From: Microbacterium testaceum
GTDB taxonomy: Bacteria > Actinomycetota > Actinomycetes > Actinomycetales > Microbacteriaceae
Assembly (NCBI RefSeq): GCF_003075375.1
Contig: NZ_QDFT01000003.1
Location: 29 to 64,028, forward strand
DNA length: 64,000 nucleotides
Reading direction: 5' to 3'
Shown here: one piece after another, positions 1 through 8,867 of the stretch
Layout of the letters: every line of letters starts with the position of its first letter
How positions within the stretch are numbered: position 1 is the stretch's first letter
Made by a program: the position numbers and the translations under genes
The notes under the pieces: generated by a model
Database searches by the model: none
The model's input: only the letters and a program-made list of their open reading frames with translations
Told to the model about the DNA's origin: nothing

Positions 1-2075
1 ACGACGCGCGCCGTGCGACCCGGGTGCAGCGCGGCGCGCTGGGCCTGGACCAGTTCGATGTCGAGCCCCGCGGCGGCGGTCAGCACGCGCACGGCGTCGA
101 CGGCATCCGCGAGATCGGCGGCGAGCGCCGCCTGCCCGGGCTGCTTGGCGACGGAGTGACCGGTCAACAGGATCGCCACGTGGCGGCGCTGGGGCGGGAT
201 CGACGCATCGAGGGCCGTCAGGGTCGCGGCGTCGGGGCGCACCGCGAGCGGCGGCACCGACGGCGTGCCGTACTGCACACCGGGCTTCGGCAGGAAGACG
301 GTCCCCGTCTCGAAGAGGGCGAGATCGACGATGCCGCGCGACACGTTGCGGTGCGCCACCTGCAGCAGGGCCGGGACGAGCGAGCGACGCAGGTAGGGCG
401 ACAGGCCGTCGAGCGGATTGGCCAGTTTGACGCTGGGCAGCTTCTCGCCCGAGGGCGAGCCGTGCAGCGCGTTCTGCTCCTCTGTCGTGAACGGGAACGA
501 GGGCGTCTCGACGAAGCCGGCGGAGGCCAGGGCGTTCGCGACCCGGCGGCGGCCCTGCTGTGCCGAGGTCAAGCCGCGACCCGACGGCGGGGTCGGCAGC
601 ACCGAGGGGATGCGGTCGTAGCCCTCGATGCGCGCGACCTCTTCGGCCAGCGTCCACTTGTCGGTGAGGTCGTGGCGCCACGAGGGCGCGGTGACCGACC
701 AGCCGCCGTCGCGCTGTTCGACCGCGCACCCGATCAGCTCGAGCGCCGAGACGGTCTCGTCGTCGGTGTAGTCCACGCCGATCAGGCCCGACACGAATCC
801 CGCGGGCAGGGTGATCGCCTCGCGACGGTACTCCGCCGACAGCGACCCGCCGAGCTCGGTGTCGAGCGTGCCGCCGGCGAGCTCGACCATGAGCGAGGCG
901 ACGCGCTCCGCCGCCACGAAGGGCACGAGGGGGTCGACACCGCGCTCGAAGCGCCGCGATGCCTCGGAGGGCAGCTTGTGGCGCCGCGCCGTGCGGGCGA
1001 TCGAGACCTGATCGAACGTCGCCGCCTCGATCAGGACGTTACGGGTGGCGTCGCTCATCTCGGTGGGACCGCCGCCCATGACGCCGGCCAGACCGATGGG
1101 CCCCGACTCGTCGGTGATCAGCAGATCCTCGGCATTCAGCGAGCGAACCTGTCCGTCGAGCGTCTCGAGCTTCTCGCCCTGCTCGGCGCGACGGACGGTG
1201 ATGCCGCCCTGCAGGCGGTCGAGGTCGTACCCGTGGATCGGCTGGCCGAGCTCGAGCATCACGTAGTTGGTGATGTCGATCAGCACGCCGAGCGAGCGGA
1301 TGCCCGCGAGCGAGAGTCGCGTGATCATCCACGGCGGGGTCGGACGCGAGGGGTCGACGTCGCGCACGATGCGCGCGACGAACTCGCTCGCTCCCGCGCG
1401 CCCGCGGATCGGGGCGCGGTCGTCGACGGAGATCGAGAACCCCGAGGGCGTGCGCGAGGCCGCCTCGTCGTGCCCGGTCCCCGGGTCGCGGAACGCCGCC
1501 CCGGTCGCGTGGGAGTACTCGCGCGCGACGCCGCGCAGCGACAGCGCGTAGCCGCGGTCGGGCGTGACGTTGATCTCGACGGCGATGTCGTCGAGGCCGA
1601 GTAGGGCGATGGCATCCGTTCCCACGGGAGCGTCGATGCCGAGTTCGACCAGGCGCAGGATGCCGGAGTGCTCGCTGCCGAGACCCAGCTCCTTCGCCGA
1701 GGCGATCATGCCGTCGGACACGTGGCCGTAGGTCTTGCGGGCCGCGATCGGGAAGGGGCCGGGCAGCACGGCGCCGGGCAGGGTCACCACGACCTTGTCG
1801 CCGGCGAAGAAGTTGCCGGCACCGCACACGATGCCGCGTACTCCGCCGTGCTCGGCACCCACGTCGACCTGGCACCACCGGATGGTCTTGCCGTTGGACT
1901 GCGGCTCGGGCGTGAACTCCACGACCTGTCCGACCACGATCGGGCCGGTCAGTTCGAAGCGGTGCACGTCCTCTTCTTCGAAGCCGACGGACACGAGCGC
2001 GGCGAGGACGTCCTCGGGCGTGGCCTCGGTGGGCACGTCGACGTACTCGCGCAACCAGGAGAGCGGGACGCGCAT
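1..2075 (-). CDS. pheT: Phenylalanyl-tRNA synthetase beta subunit, C-terminus cut by window edge
   Basis: Beta chain of the (alpha-beta)2 enzyme that charges tRNA-Phe in the cytoplasm. About 691 of the usual ~830 residues are present; the end with the anticodon-binding FDX-ACB domain lies outside the window. Starting MRVPLLSWLREYVDV, it shows the N-terminal tRNA-binding (OB-fold) region at about 40-150 (VGQVVEF, CGAGNF), then the B3/4 editing domain with NVTPDRGYALS near 190, then B5 and the catalytic-like core. The ATG overlaps the pheS stop by one base (TGATG), so the two are translationally coupled and made in equal amounts. No defect is visible in the part present. Confidence 0.97.
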   Translation of the reverse strand, partial: MRVPLSWLREYVDVPTEATPEDVLAALVSVGFEEEDVHRFELTGPIVVGQVVEFTPEPQSNGKTIRWCQVDVGAEHGGVRGIVCGAGNFFAGDKVVVTLPGAVLPGPFPIAARKTYGHVSDGMIASAKELGLGSEHSGILRLVELGIDAPVGTDAIALLGLDDIAVEINVTPDRGYALSLRGVAREYSHATGAAFRDPGTGHDEAASRTPSGFSISVDDRAPIRGRAGASEFVARIVRDVDPSRPTPPWMITRLSLAGIRSLGVLIDITNYVMLELGQPIHGYDLDRLQGGITVRRAEQGEKLETLDGQVRSLNAEDLLITDESGPIGLAGVMGGGPTEMSDATRNVLIEAATFDQVSIARTARRHKLPSEASRRFERGVDPLVPFVAAERVASLMVELAGGTLDTELGGSLSAEYRREAITLPAGFVSGLIGVDYTDDETVSALELIGCAVEQRDGGWSVTAPSWRHDLTDKWTLAEEVARIEGYDRIPSVLPTPPSGRGLTSAQQGRRRVANALASAGFVETPSFPFTTEEQNALHGSPSGEKLPSVKLANPLDGLSPYLRRSLVPALLQVAHRNVSRGIVDLALFETGTVFLPKPGVQYGTPSVPPLAVRPDAATLTALDASIPPQRRHVAILLTGHSVAKQPGQAALAADLADAVDAVRVLTAAAGLDIELVQAQRAALHPGRTARV

Positions 2076-3115
2076 CAGACCACCATTCCGAACTGCTCGC
2101 TGAAGCGGACATCGCCCTCGGCCATGTCGCGCATGTCTTGCACGTCGCTGCGGAACATGAGCGTGCGCTCGATGCCCATGCCGAACGCGAAGCCCGAGTA
2201 CTCCTCGGGGTCGATGCCGGCGGCCCGCAGGACGTTGGGGTTCACCATGCCGCAGCCGCCCCACTCGATCCATCGCGCCCCGCCCTTGAAGGTGGGATGC
2301 CACAGGTCGAGCTCGGCGCTCGGCTCGGTGAAGGGGAAGAAGTTGGCGCGGAAGCGCGTCTTGGCCTCGGGCCCGAACAGCACGCGCGCGGCGTGGTCGA
2401 GGGTGCCCTTGAGGTGGGCCATCGTGATGCCCTTGTCGACGACGAGGCCCTCGAACTGCGTGAACACCGGCAGGTGCGTCGCGTCGAACTCGTCGGTGCG
2501 GTAGACCCGGCCCGGGCACAGCACGTAGATCGGCAGGTCGCGCTCGAGCATCGAGCGCACCTGCACGGGGCTGGTGTGGGTGCGCAGCACCAGGTGCCGC
2601 GCGACCGGGTCGACGAAGAAGGTGTCCTGCATCTGCCGCGCGGGGTGGTCGACGTCGAAGTTCAGCGCGTCGAAGTTGAACCACTCGTGCTCGAGCTCGG
2701 GCCCCTCGGCGATCTCCCATCCCATGCCGACGAAGATGTCGGACACCTGCTCCTGCAGGAGGGAGATGGGATGCCGAGCCCCGACGCGGGCGCGCTGCGG
2801 GAGCGCCGTGACGTCGATGCGCTCGGCCTCGAGCTGGGCGGCGGTCTCGGCCTCGGCGAGCTCGGCTTCGCGGGCGGCGAGCGCCTGGTTCACCTGTCCG
2901 CGCGCCTGGCCGACGAGCTTGCCGAAGGCGGCCTTCTGCTCGGGGGCGACGTGGCGCATCTGGGCGTTCAGGCGCGCGAGGGACGACTGGTCTCCCGTGT
3001 GCGCGGAGCGGGCGGCTTTCAGGTCGGCCGTGGTCGCGGCGGCGGCGATGGCGGCAAGAGCCTCATCGACCGCGGAGGCGACGGCCTCGGGGGTGATCTC
3101 GGGTGCGTCGGACAC
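2075..3115 (-). CDS. pheS: Phenylalanyl-tRNA synthetase alpha subunit
   Basis: Catalytic alpha subunit of phenylalanine-tRNA ligase, 346 aa, normal for the family. An N-terminal coiled-coil arm (about 1-90) precedes the class II aminoacyl-tRNA synthetase core. Motif 2 is visible in FRANFFPFTEPS, and motif 3 in GFAFGMGIERTLM near the C-terminus. The GTG start (VSDAPEIT) was chosen because it opens the conserved protein and lies 8 nt behind a TAGACT -10-like box (3124-3129). There is no Shine-Dalgarno, so the mRNA probably has almost no leader. It is first of the pheS-pheT pair and separated from the upstream glu operon by a strong hairpin. Confidence 0.98.
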   Translation of the reverse strand: MSDAPEITPEAVASAVDEALAAIAAAATTADLKAARSAHTGDQSSLARLNAQMRHVAPEQKAAFGKLVGQARGQVNQALAAREAELAEAETAAQLEAERIDVTALPQRARVGARHPISLLQEQVSDIFVGMGWEIAEGPELEHEWFNFDALNFDVDHPARQMQDTFFVDPVARHLVLRTHTSPVQVRSMLERDLPIYVLCPGRVYRTDEFDATHLPVFTQFEGLVVDKGITMAHLKGTLDHAARVLFGPEAKTRFRANFFPFTEPSAELDLWHPTFKGGARWIEWGGCGMVNPNVLRAAGIDPEEYSGFAFGMGIERTLMFRSDVQDMRDMAEGDVRFSEQFGMVV

Positions 3116-3128
3116 GAGATGAGAGTCT

Positions 3129-3162
3129 ACCGACGGGCGGGGACACCGCCCCGCCCGTCGGT
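3129..3162 (-). terminator. Hairpin terminator after gluD
   Basis: A perfect 14-bp G+C-rich stem (ACCGACGGGCGGGG with its complement) closes a 6-nt loop 3 nt beyond the gluD stop. There is no U-tract, as is common in actinobacteria. It probably ends the gluABCD transcript and insulates pheS. Confidence 0.75.
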
Positions 3163-3165
3163 CGC

Positions 3166-4080
3166 TCACAGTCCGTGGGAGTCGTGCTTGCCGAGACCGC
3201 GCTGGGCGACGATCAGCTCGGTGTCCGTGCCCGTCTGACCCGCGGGCTCGGCGGGGGCGACGGCGCCCGCCTTCGGCGATTTCCGCAGGCGGATCTCGAC
3301 GCGGTGCGCCGCGAACGACAGGGCGAGGCACATGGCGACGTAGATGACGCTCGCGATCATCGCGGCGGGGATCAGGGGCGAGCCGTACTCGCCGTTCGAG
3401 CCGAGCAGGCGAGCGAAGTAGAGCAGCTCGGGGTAGGTGATGATGAAGCCGAGGGCGGTGTCCTTGAGGGTCACCACGAGCTGGGCGATGATGACGGGGA
3501 GCATGGCCCGGATCGCCTGGGGCAGCAGGATCAGGCGCATGACGCCGGACTTGCGCAGACCCACGGCGTAGCCCGCCTCGCTCTGACCGCGCGGCAGGGC
3601 CTCGACGCCGGCGCGGATGACCTCGGACAGCACCGAGCCGTTGTACAGCACCAGCGCGATGACGACGGCCCAGTAGGACGACATCTTGATGTCGATGACC
3701 GGCAGGCCGTAGTAGAGCAGCAGCATGAAGACGAGCACGGGGACGGCGCGCAGGATCTCGACGATCCACCCGACCGGCAGACGCACCCACCGGTGGTCCG
3801 ACATGCGGCCGATGGCGAGCACGAAACCGAGGACGAGGGCTCCGACCGCGGCGACGGCGAAGGCCGAGAGCGTCGCCAGGGTCGCCTCGCCGAACCGCTC
3901 CCAGATGGCGGAGTAGGTGAAGACGTTCCACTTCGCCGCGGAGAACTGGCCGGTGTCGATGAAGCGCCAGATGACGAAACCGATCACGGCGGCGACGAGC
4001 AGCAGCGTGACCACGCCGATGATCCGGTTGCGCAGTCGTGCGCGCGGGCCCGGAACGTCGTACAGGACGGAGGAGCTCAT
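3166..4080 (-). CDS. gluD: Glutamate/polar amino-acid ABC transporter permease 2
   Basis: Inner-membrane permease of a polar amino-acid (probably glutamate) importer, 304 aa. After a short cytoplasmic start (MSSSVLYDVPGPRARLRN) come five or six hydrophobic segments. The EAA loop that docks on the ATPase is visible (ALPRGQSEAGYAVGL followed by ILLPQAIRAMLP). A charged tail ends in a low-complexity region. It overlaps gluC by 4 nt (ATGA), so the two permeases are translated together as the heterodimeric channel. Gene order ATPase-binding protein-permease-permease matches gluABCD of Corynebacterium. Substrate is inferred from that order and not proved. Confidence 0.9.
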   Translation of the reverse strand: MSSSVLYDVPGPRARLRNRIIGVVTLLLVAAVIGFVIWRFIDTGQFSAAKWNVFTYSAIWERFGEATLATLSAFAVAAVGALVLGFVLAIGRMSDHRWVRLPVGWIVEILRAVPVLVFMLLLYYGLPVIDIKMSSYWAVVIALVLYNGSVLSEVIRAGVEALPRGQSEAGYAVGLRKSGVMRLILLPQAIRAMLPVIIAQLVVTLKDTALGFIITYPELLYFARLLGSNGEYGSPLIPAAMIASVIYVAMCLALSFAAHRVEIRLRKSPKAGAVAPAEPAGQTGTDTELIVAQRGLGKHDSHGL

Positions 4081-4727
4081 CGGGCGACCTTCCACTTCTT
4101 CTCGGCGGCGTTCTGCACGGCGGCCAGCAGCAGCACGAGGATGACGAACACGACCATGACGAGCAGGATCGTGACGAGCTGGTTCTCGCCGTTCTCGCTC
4201 ATCGTCGCGCGGATGTTGCCGAGGTTGACGACCGAGAACCCGGCGGCGACCGTGGTGTTCTTGAGCAGGGCGATGAAGACGCTCATCATCGGCGGGATGA
4301 CGGAACGCGTGGCCTGCGGCAGCACGATGAGCGACATCACCTGACCGAAACCGAGGCCGAGGGCGCGCGCCGCTTCGGCCTGGCCCACCGGCACGGTGTT
4401 GATGCCCGCGCGGATGGTCTCGGCGACGTAGGTCGCCGTGTAGACGCCGAGGCCGCACACGGCCAGGAGCAGGAAGCTGCCGCGCGGCACGTCGACGAGC
4501 AGCGGCACGCAGAACGCGAAGAAGAACAGCACCAGCGTCAGCGGGGTGTTGCGGATCCAGTTGACGTAGACCGCGCCCACGCCGCGTGCGATCGGCACGG
4601 GCGAGACCCGCATGGCCGCCACGATGAAGCCGAGCACGAGGGCGATGAGTCCGCCGCCCACGAAGAGCACGACGGTCCCCCACAGCGCCTGCGCCCACAG
4701 GTCGGGGTAGTCGAAGATCTGATTCAC
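4077..4727 (-). CDS. gluC: Glutamate/polar amino-acid ABC transporter permease 1
   Basis: 216-aa permease of the His/Glu/Gln/Arg family with about five membrane spans. It carries the EAA motif (VPVGQAEAARALGL ... VLPQATRSVIPP) that contacts the GluA ATPase. Start is GTG (VNQIFDYPDLW). It lies 72 nt behind gluB across a strong hairpin, and it overlaps gluD by 4 nt. Together with GluD it forms the membrane channel fed by the GluB lipoprotein. Assignment to glutamate rests on operon order. Confidence 0.9.
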   Translation of the reverse strand: MNQIFDYPDLWAQALWGTVVLFVGGGLIALVLGFIVAAMRVSPVPIARGVGAVYVNWIRNTPLTLVLFFFAFCVPLLVDVPRGSFLLLAVCGLGVYTATYVAETIRAGINTVPVGQAEAARALGLGFGQVMSLIVLPQATRSVIPPMMSVFIALLKNTTVAAGFSVVNLGNIRATMSENGENQLVTILLVMVVFVILVLLLAAVQNAAEKKWKVAR

Positions 4728-4764
4728 CGGAAGCTTTCCGTTCTTTCGCGTCGTGCTCGGGAGA

Positions 4765-4794
4765 GTGCGGGCGGCGCCGTGGCGCCGCCCGCAC
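4765..4794 (-). promoter_or_regulatory. Intercistronic hairpin between gluB and gluC
   Basis: GTGCGGGCGGCGCC pairs with its exact complement (14 bp) over a 2-nt spacer, just after the gluB stop. In binding-protein operons such a hairpin usually protects the upstream mRNA or partially terminates, giving more binding protein than permease. That role is inferred. Confidence 0.65.
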
Positions 4795-4799
4795 GGGGA

Positions 4800-5717
4800 T
4801 CAGCTGACGGGGTCGACCGTCGGCTGCTCGCCGGAGACGCCCGAGGCGCCGAGGTTCTTCTCGAAGATGGCCTGCCAGGTGTCGCCGCCATCGGTGAACA
4901 TCGTGTTCACGAACTCCTGGAAGGCGGTGTCGCCCTTGGCGATGCCGACGCCGTAGCGCTCCTCGCTGAAGGGCTCGCCCGCGATCTTGAGGTTGTCGGG
5001 GTCCTGGGCCGCGTAGCCGAGCAGGATGGCCTCGTCGGTGGTCACGGCATCCACTTCGCCGTTCTTCAGCTTCTCGACGCACTGCGAGTAGGTGTCGAAC
5101 TCGACGACCTGGGCGGGGGTCTGCTCGCGGATGCGCTGGATCGGGGTCGACCCGGTCACCGAGCAGACGGTGGTCTCGGCCGTGAGCGAGTCCTTGCCGG
5201 TGATGGTGTCGTCGTCGGCGGCGACCAGCAGGCCCTGACCGGTGAGGAAGTACGGACCGGCGAAGGAGATCTGCTCCTTGCGCTTGTCGGTGATCGAGTA
5301 GGTGCCGACGTAGTAGTCGATGTCGCCGTTGATCAGCGCCTGCTCGCGGTTGGCCGAGGCGATCGCCTTGTACTCGACCTTGGACTCGTCGGCGGGGTCG
5401 AAGCCGAGCGATGCCGCGATCCAGCGCGCGGTGTCGACGTCGAAGCCCTTTCGCTCACCGGTCACGGGGTCGAGGTAGCCCAGCCCGGGCTGGTCCTCCT
5501 TGACGCCGACGACGATCTTGCCCGCCGACTGGATCTTGTCGAACGTGGGGCTGTTCTCGATCGTCACGTCGGACGCGACCGCGCCGTAGACGGGAGCGTC
5601 GCCGCTGCCGCCCTCGGAGCCGCCCTCGGCGCCGGGGGTGCCGCTGTTGCAGGCCGTCAGGGCCAGCAGGCCGGCGGCGATGATGCTCGCGCCGGCGAGA
5701 AAACGTGTCTTACGCAT
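4800..5717 (-). CDS. gluB: Glutamate-type substrate-binding lipoprotein
   Basis: Extracellular solute-binding protein, family 3, 305 aa, which captures the amino acid for GluCD. The N-terminus is a lipoprotein signal (MRKTRFLAGASIIAAGLLALTAC) with lipobox LTAC; Cys23 would be lipidated. A Gly/Ser/Glu-rich linker follows, then the bilobed domain with KIVVGVKEDQPG, GERKGFDVD and YYVGTYSITDKR. A good Shine-Dalgarno (AAGGAG) stands 8 nt before ATG. It is second in gluABCD and is followed by an mRNA-stabilising hairpin. Confidence 0.93.
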   Translation of the reverse strand: MRKTRFLAGASIIAAGLLALTACNSGTPGAEGGSEGGSGDAPVYGAVASDVTIENSPTFDKIQSAGKIVVGVKEDQPGLGYLDPVTGERKGFDVDTARWIAASLGFDPADESKVEYKAIASANREQALINGDIDYYVGTYSITDKRKEQISFAGPYFLTGQGLLVAADDDTITGKDSLTAETTVCSVTGSTPIQRIREQTPAQVVEFDTYSQCVEKLKNGEVDAVTTDEAILLGYAAQDPDNLKIAGEPFSEERYGVGIAKGDTAFQEFVNTMFTDGGDTWQAIFEKNLGASGVSGEQPTVDPVS

Positions 5718-5846
5718 GTGATGTCTCCTTGGTTACGTGTGCTGTGCGGATGGATGAGTCGTCGGGACGGCGCGCAAATCGACCGGGGGGGACGGTGGAT
5801 GGGCGTTCGGCGGAGAACCTCCTCGTTCGGCGCCGTCGGAGCAGGA

Positions 5847-6608
5847 TCAGTGCGTGATGAGCTTCGAGAGGAAGTCCTTCGCGCGGTCGGATTCGGGACG
5901 GGTGAAGAAGTCCTCGGGCGCGGCCTGCTCGACGATCTGACCGTCGGCCATGAAGACCACGCGGTTCGCCGCCTTGCGGGCGAAGCCCATCTCGTGCGTG
6001 ACGACGATCATCGTCATCCCGTCCTTGGCGAGGCCGACCATGACGTCGAGGACCTCGTTGATCATCTCGGGGTCGAGCGCCGAGGTCGGCTCGTCGAACA
6101 GCATGACCTTGGGCTTCATCGCCAGCGCGCGGGCGATCGCGACGCGCTGCTGCTGACCGCCCGAGAGCTGGGCGGGGAGCTTGTCGGCCTGGTGGCCCAC
6201 TCCCACGCGCTCGAGGAGCGCCCGCGCCTCTTTCTCGGCATCCGCCTTCTTCATCTTGCGGACCTTGATCGGGCCCAGCGTGACGTTCTCGAGGATCGTC
6301 AGGTGCGCGAACAGGTTGAACGACTGGAACACCATGCCGACGTCGGCACGCAGCTCGGCCAGGCCCTTCCCCTCTTTGGGAAGCTCCTTGCCGTCGATGG
6401 TGATCGAGCCGCTCGTGATGGTCTCGAGGCGGTTGATGGTGCGGCACAGGGTCGACTTGCCCGAGCCCGAGGGACCGATGACGACGACCACCTCGCCGCG
6501 GTCGACGGTGAGGTCGATGTCCTTCAGCGCCTGGAACTGGCCGTAATGCTTCTGCACGTCGGAGACGACGACGAGGGGCTCGGAGCCCGCCGGGGGAACG
6601 GATGCCAT
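5847..6608 (-). CDS. gluA: Glutamate-type ABC transporter ATPase
   Basis: Cytoplasmic ATPase that powers the GluCD channel, 253 aa. Walker [10 protein letters not shown] is near 43-51, the Q-loop is at [10 protein letters not shown], the signature is LSGGQQQR, and Walker B with the catalytic Glu is [13 protein letters not shown], followed by the switch His in VVTHEMGFA. It is first in the operon. A perfect 21-bp palindrome lies between its start codon and the upstream region and overlaps the likely ribosome-binding site, so this operon is probably regulated here. Confidence 0.95.
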   Translation of the reverse strand: MASVPPAGSEPLVVVSDVQKHYGQFQALKDIDLTVDRGEVVVVIGPSGSGKSTLCRTINRLETITSGSITIDGKELPKEGKGLAELRADVGMVFQSFNLFAHLTILENVTLGPIKVRKMKKADAEKEARALLERVGVGHQADKLPAQLSGGQQQRVAIARALAMKPKVMLFDEPTSALDPEMINEVLDVMVGLAKDGMTMIVVTHEMGFARKAANRVVFMADGQIVEQAAPEDFFTRPESDRAKDFLSKLITH

Positions 6609-6610
6609 GT

Positions 6611-6631
6611 GTTCACCCTATGAGGGTGAAC
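6611..6631. promoter_or_regulatory. 21-bp perfect palindrome at the gluA start
   Basis: GTTCACCCT-ATG-AGGGTGAAC: two 9-nt arms around a 3-nt centre, ending 3 nt from the gluA ATG. On the mRNA it includes the only Shine-Dalgarno-like stretch (AGGGTGA). It could be a repressor operator or an RNA hairpin that hides the ribosome-binding site. The regulator is unknown. Confidence 0.7.
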
Positions 6632-6683
6632 CTCCCGCGACCACATTCCCGCGCAGGCCTTAACCGTTCTGTAACAGCCGCCC

Positions 6684-7481
6684 TCAGTGCGCGCGCTGCG
6701 CGAAAGCCGTCTCGTACAGGCAGACGCTCGCGGCCGTGGCGAGGTTCAGCGACTCGGCCCGGCCGTAGATCGGCAGCCGCAGAGCGAGGTCGGCGTGGGC
6801 CAGAGCGGCCTCGTCGAGACCACGCGCCTCGTTGCCGAACAGCCACGCCGTCGGCTGCGCCAGAAGATCCCGGGATGCCAGGAAGTCCGCCCCATCGACG
6901 TCGGCGGCGACCACGCGCAGACCGGCCTCGTGGACCCGTTCGACCACGTCGGCCAGGTCGAGGTCGGCCGCCACCGGGACGTGGAACAGCGATCCGGTCG
7001 TGGAACGCACCACCTTGGGGTTGTACGGGTCGACCGTGCGCCCCGTCAGGATCACGGCGTCGGCACCCGCGGCGTCGGCGGCGCGGATGATCGTGCCCAG
7101 GTTGCCCGGGTCGCGCACCTCTTCGCAGATGGCGATGAGGCGCGGACCGCCGGCCAGGACGTCCTTCAGCGCCGTCGGGGCCTGGCGGGCCACCGCGACG
7201 ATGCCCTGGGGGGTGACGGTGTCGGCCATGGCATCCAGGACCGCCTCGGTCGTGTACTGCAGGTCGACGCCCGCACGCTCTGCGGCGTCGCGCACGTCCG
7301 TGTGCTTCTCCATCGCGGTCGGCGTGGCGTACACCTCGAGCACCGTCTCGGGCGCCCAGGCGAGCGCTTCGCGGGCGGCCTGCGGGCCCTCGAGCAGGAA
7401 CAGACCGGTCTCCTGCCGGGCGGCGCGCCGACTGAGTTTGGCCACGGCGCGTACCCGCGGCGAACGGGGGTTCTCCAGCAC
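6684..7481 (-). CDS. TrmH/SpoU-family RNA 2'-O-ribose methyltransferase
   Basis: 265-aa SPOUT methyltransferase that would put a 2'-O-methyl on rRNA or tRNA using SAM. An N-terminal substrate-binding region ([13 protein letters not shown], like the L30e-type domain) precedes the catalytic knot, with motif 1 [18 protein letters not shown], motif 2 LFGNEARGL and motif 3 [18 protein letters not shown] start; a TACACT -10 box ends 6 nt upstream and there is no Shine-Dalgarno, which suggests a leaderless mRNA. Genes of this family often lie beside rplT-pheST. The exact target nucleotide cannot be read from sequence. Confidence 0.92.
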   Translation of the reverse strand: MLENPRSPRVRAVAKLSRRAARQETGLFLLEGPQAAREALAWAPETVLEVYATPTAMEKHTDVRDAAERAGVDLQYTTEAVLDAMADTVTPQGIVAVARQAPTALKDVLAGGPRLIAICEEVRDPGNLGTIIRAADAAGADAVILTGRTVDPYNPKVVRSTTGSLFHVPVAADLDLADVVERVHEAGLRVVAADVDGADFLASRDLLAQPTAWLFGNEARGLDEAALAHADLALRLPIYGRAESLNLATAASVCLYETAFAQRAH

Positions 7482-7487
7482 GATCCG

Positions 7488-7493
7488 AGTGTA
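7488..7493 (-). promoter_or_regulatory. Leaderless -10 box of the SpoU methyltransferase
   Basis: TACACT, then 6 nt, then the GTG start codon; no Shine-Dalgarno. The spacing puts transcription start on or next to the first codon. Confidence 0.55.
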
Positions 7494-7535
7494 TGACGGC
7501 GACGGAATGAAACCCCGGATGCCGCGCGAGAACGA

Positions 7536-7571
7536 CGGAACGGGCGCCCTCCGAAGAGGACGCCCGTTCCG
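7536..7571 (-). terminator. Terminator after rplT
   Basis: CGGAACGGGCG and its complement form an 11-bp stem around a region that can pair further (CCTC/GAGG). It lies 13 nt past the rplT stop and likely ends the infC-rpmI-rplT transcript. Confidence 0.7.
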
Positions 7572-7584
7572 GGAGAAGATGCGC

Positions 7585-7968
7585 TTACGCGGTCTTCGCA
7601 GCGTTGACGTCGCTGGGCAGGGCCGCCTTGGCGGTCTGCACGAGCGAGGCGAACACGGCCGGCTCGTTCACGGCGAGCTCGGCGAGCATGCGGCGGTCGA
7701 CCTGGACGCCCGCGAGGCCGAGACCCTGGATGAAGCGGTTGTACGTGAGGCCGTTCTGGCGGGACGCGGCGTTGATGCGCTGGATCCACAGACGACGGAA
7801 GTCGCCCTTGCGCTTGCGGCGGTCGCGGTACGCGTAGACCAGGGAGTGGGTGACCTGCTCCTTGGCCTTGCGGTACAGACGCGAACGCTGTCCGCGGTAA
7901 CCGGAGGCGCGCTCGAGGATGACGCGACGCTTCTTGTGGGCGTTTACTGCCCGCTTGACTCTAGCCAT
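7585..7968 (-). CDS. rplT: 50S ribosomal protein L20
   Basis: 127-aa r-protein that binds 23S rRNA early in 50S assembly. It has the family's basic start ([18 protein letters not shown]) and conserved [22 protein letters not shown]20 often represses its own operon by binding the mRNA. Last of infC-rpmI-rplT, 29 nt after rpmI. Length and sequence are normal. Confidence 0.99.
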   Translation of the reverse strand: MARVKRAVNAHKKRRVILERASGYRGQRSRLYRKAKEQVTHSLVYAYRDRRKRKGDFRRLWIQRINAASRQNGLTYNRFIQGLGLAGVQVDRRMLAELAVNEPAVFASLVQTAKAALPSDVNAAKTA

Positions 7969-7997
7969 TTCTGTTTCTTCCTAACGTGCGTCGGCGC

Positions 7998-8192
7998 TCA
8001 GAGACCGAGGAGCTTCTTGGCGACCTTCGAGTCACCCTTGGCCAGGACCTGCTCCTGGTTCAGGCGACGGGTGCGCTTCGAGGCCTTGCCTTCGAGGTTG
8101 TGGCGCATACCGGCCTGCTGCTTCATGAGCTTGCCGCTACCGGTGAGCTTGAAGCGCTTCTTGGCACCCGAGTGGGTCTTCTGCTTCGGCAT
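7998..8192 (-). CDS. rpmI: 50S ribosomal protein L35
   Basis: 64-aa small basic r-protein of the large subunit ([20 protein letters not shown]), ending in a short VAKKLLGL tail. It sits between infC and rplT in the universal infC-rpmI-rplT order, with a purine-rich ribosome-binding site (GGAAG) before ATG. Confidence 0.98.
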   Translation of the reverse strand: MPKQKTHSGAKKRFKLTGSGKLMKQQAGMRHNLEGKASKRTRRLNQEQVLAKGDSKVAKKLLGL

Positions 8193-8240
8193 CTGTCTTC
8201 CTTCGTTGGTGTTCCCGGCGGAGCGGGAGTCTGGGGAGCT

Positions 8241-8867
8241 TTACTCGGCGGGGGCCGAGGTGGGCGTTTCTTCCGGGGCCGAGTCGCCGCGGGCGGCGCT
8301 GCGTGCCGCCTCGCGGTTCGCCGCGCGCTGCGCGTTCTGCTCGGTCTTGACCTCGGACTTGTTCTTGTGAGGAGCGACCACCATCACCATGTTGCGGCCG
8401 TCGATCGTGGGGTTCGACTCGACGGTGCCGAACTCGGCGACGTCTTCGGCGAACTTGCGGAGCAGGCGCACACCCTGCTCGGGACGCGACTGCTCACGAC
8501 CACGGAACAGGATCATGGCCTTCACCTTGTCGCCCGCCTGGAGGAAGCCCTCGGCGCGCTTGAGCTTGGTGATGTAGTCGTGGGCTTCGATCTTCAGACG
8601 GAACCGGACCTCTTTGAGGACGGTGTTCGCCTGGTTACGACGCGTCTCTTTGGCCTTCTGAGCGGCCTCGTACTTGAACTTGCCGTAATCCATGATCTTG
8701 ACCACGGGCGGCTTCGAGCTCGGCGCAACCTCGACCAGGTCGAGGTCCGCTTCCTGGGCCAGGCGCAGCGCAGCTTCGATTCGGACGATGCCGACCTGCT
8801 CGCCGTTGGGTCCGACGAGACGGACCTCCGGGACTCGGATGCGCTCGTTGGTGCGGGGATCGCTGAT
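8241..8867 (-). CDS. infC: Translation initiation factor IF-3, ATC start codon
   Basis: IF-3 keeps 30S subunits free and checks start-codon choice. 208 aa: N-domain ([17 protein letters not shown], with EADLDLVEV), linker helix ([18 protein letters not shown]), C-domain ([14 protein letters not shown]). A charged Ala/Glu-rich tail of about 35 residues extends past the usual end. The reading frame has no ATG, GTG or TTG near the conserved N-terminus. The codon at the right place is ATC (8865-8867), 6 nt after AGGAG, like the AUU start of E. coli infC, which lets IF-3 repress its own synthesis. First gene of infC-rpmI-rplT. Confidence 0.95.
   Translation of the reverse strand: MSDPRTNERIRVPEVRLVGPNGEQVGIVRIEAALRLAQEADLDLVEVAPSSKPPVVKIMDYGKFKYEAAQKAKETRRNQANTVLKEVRFRLKIEAHDYITKLKRAEGFLQAGDKVKAMILFRGREQSRPEQGVRLLRKFAEDVAEFGTVESNPTIDGRNMVMVVAPHKNKSEVKTEQNAQRAANREAARSAARGDSAPEETPTSAPAE

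Noticed and set aside
24..1604. 526-residue open frame on the plus strand
   Set aside because: It is antisense to pheT, which has clear family motifs. Its Arg/Gly-rich translation has no recognisable domain.
4038..6623. 861-residue plus-strand open frame across the glu operon
   Set aside because: Antisense to gluC, gluB and gluA; low-complexity Arg/Glu/His translation without start context or homology.
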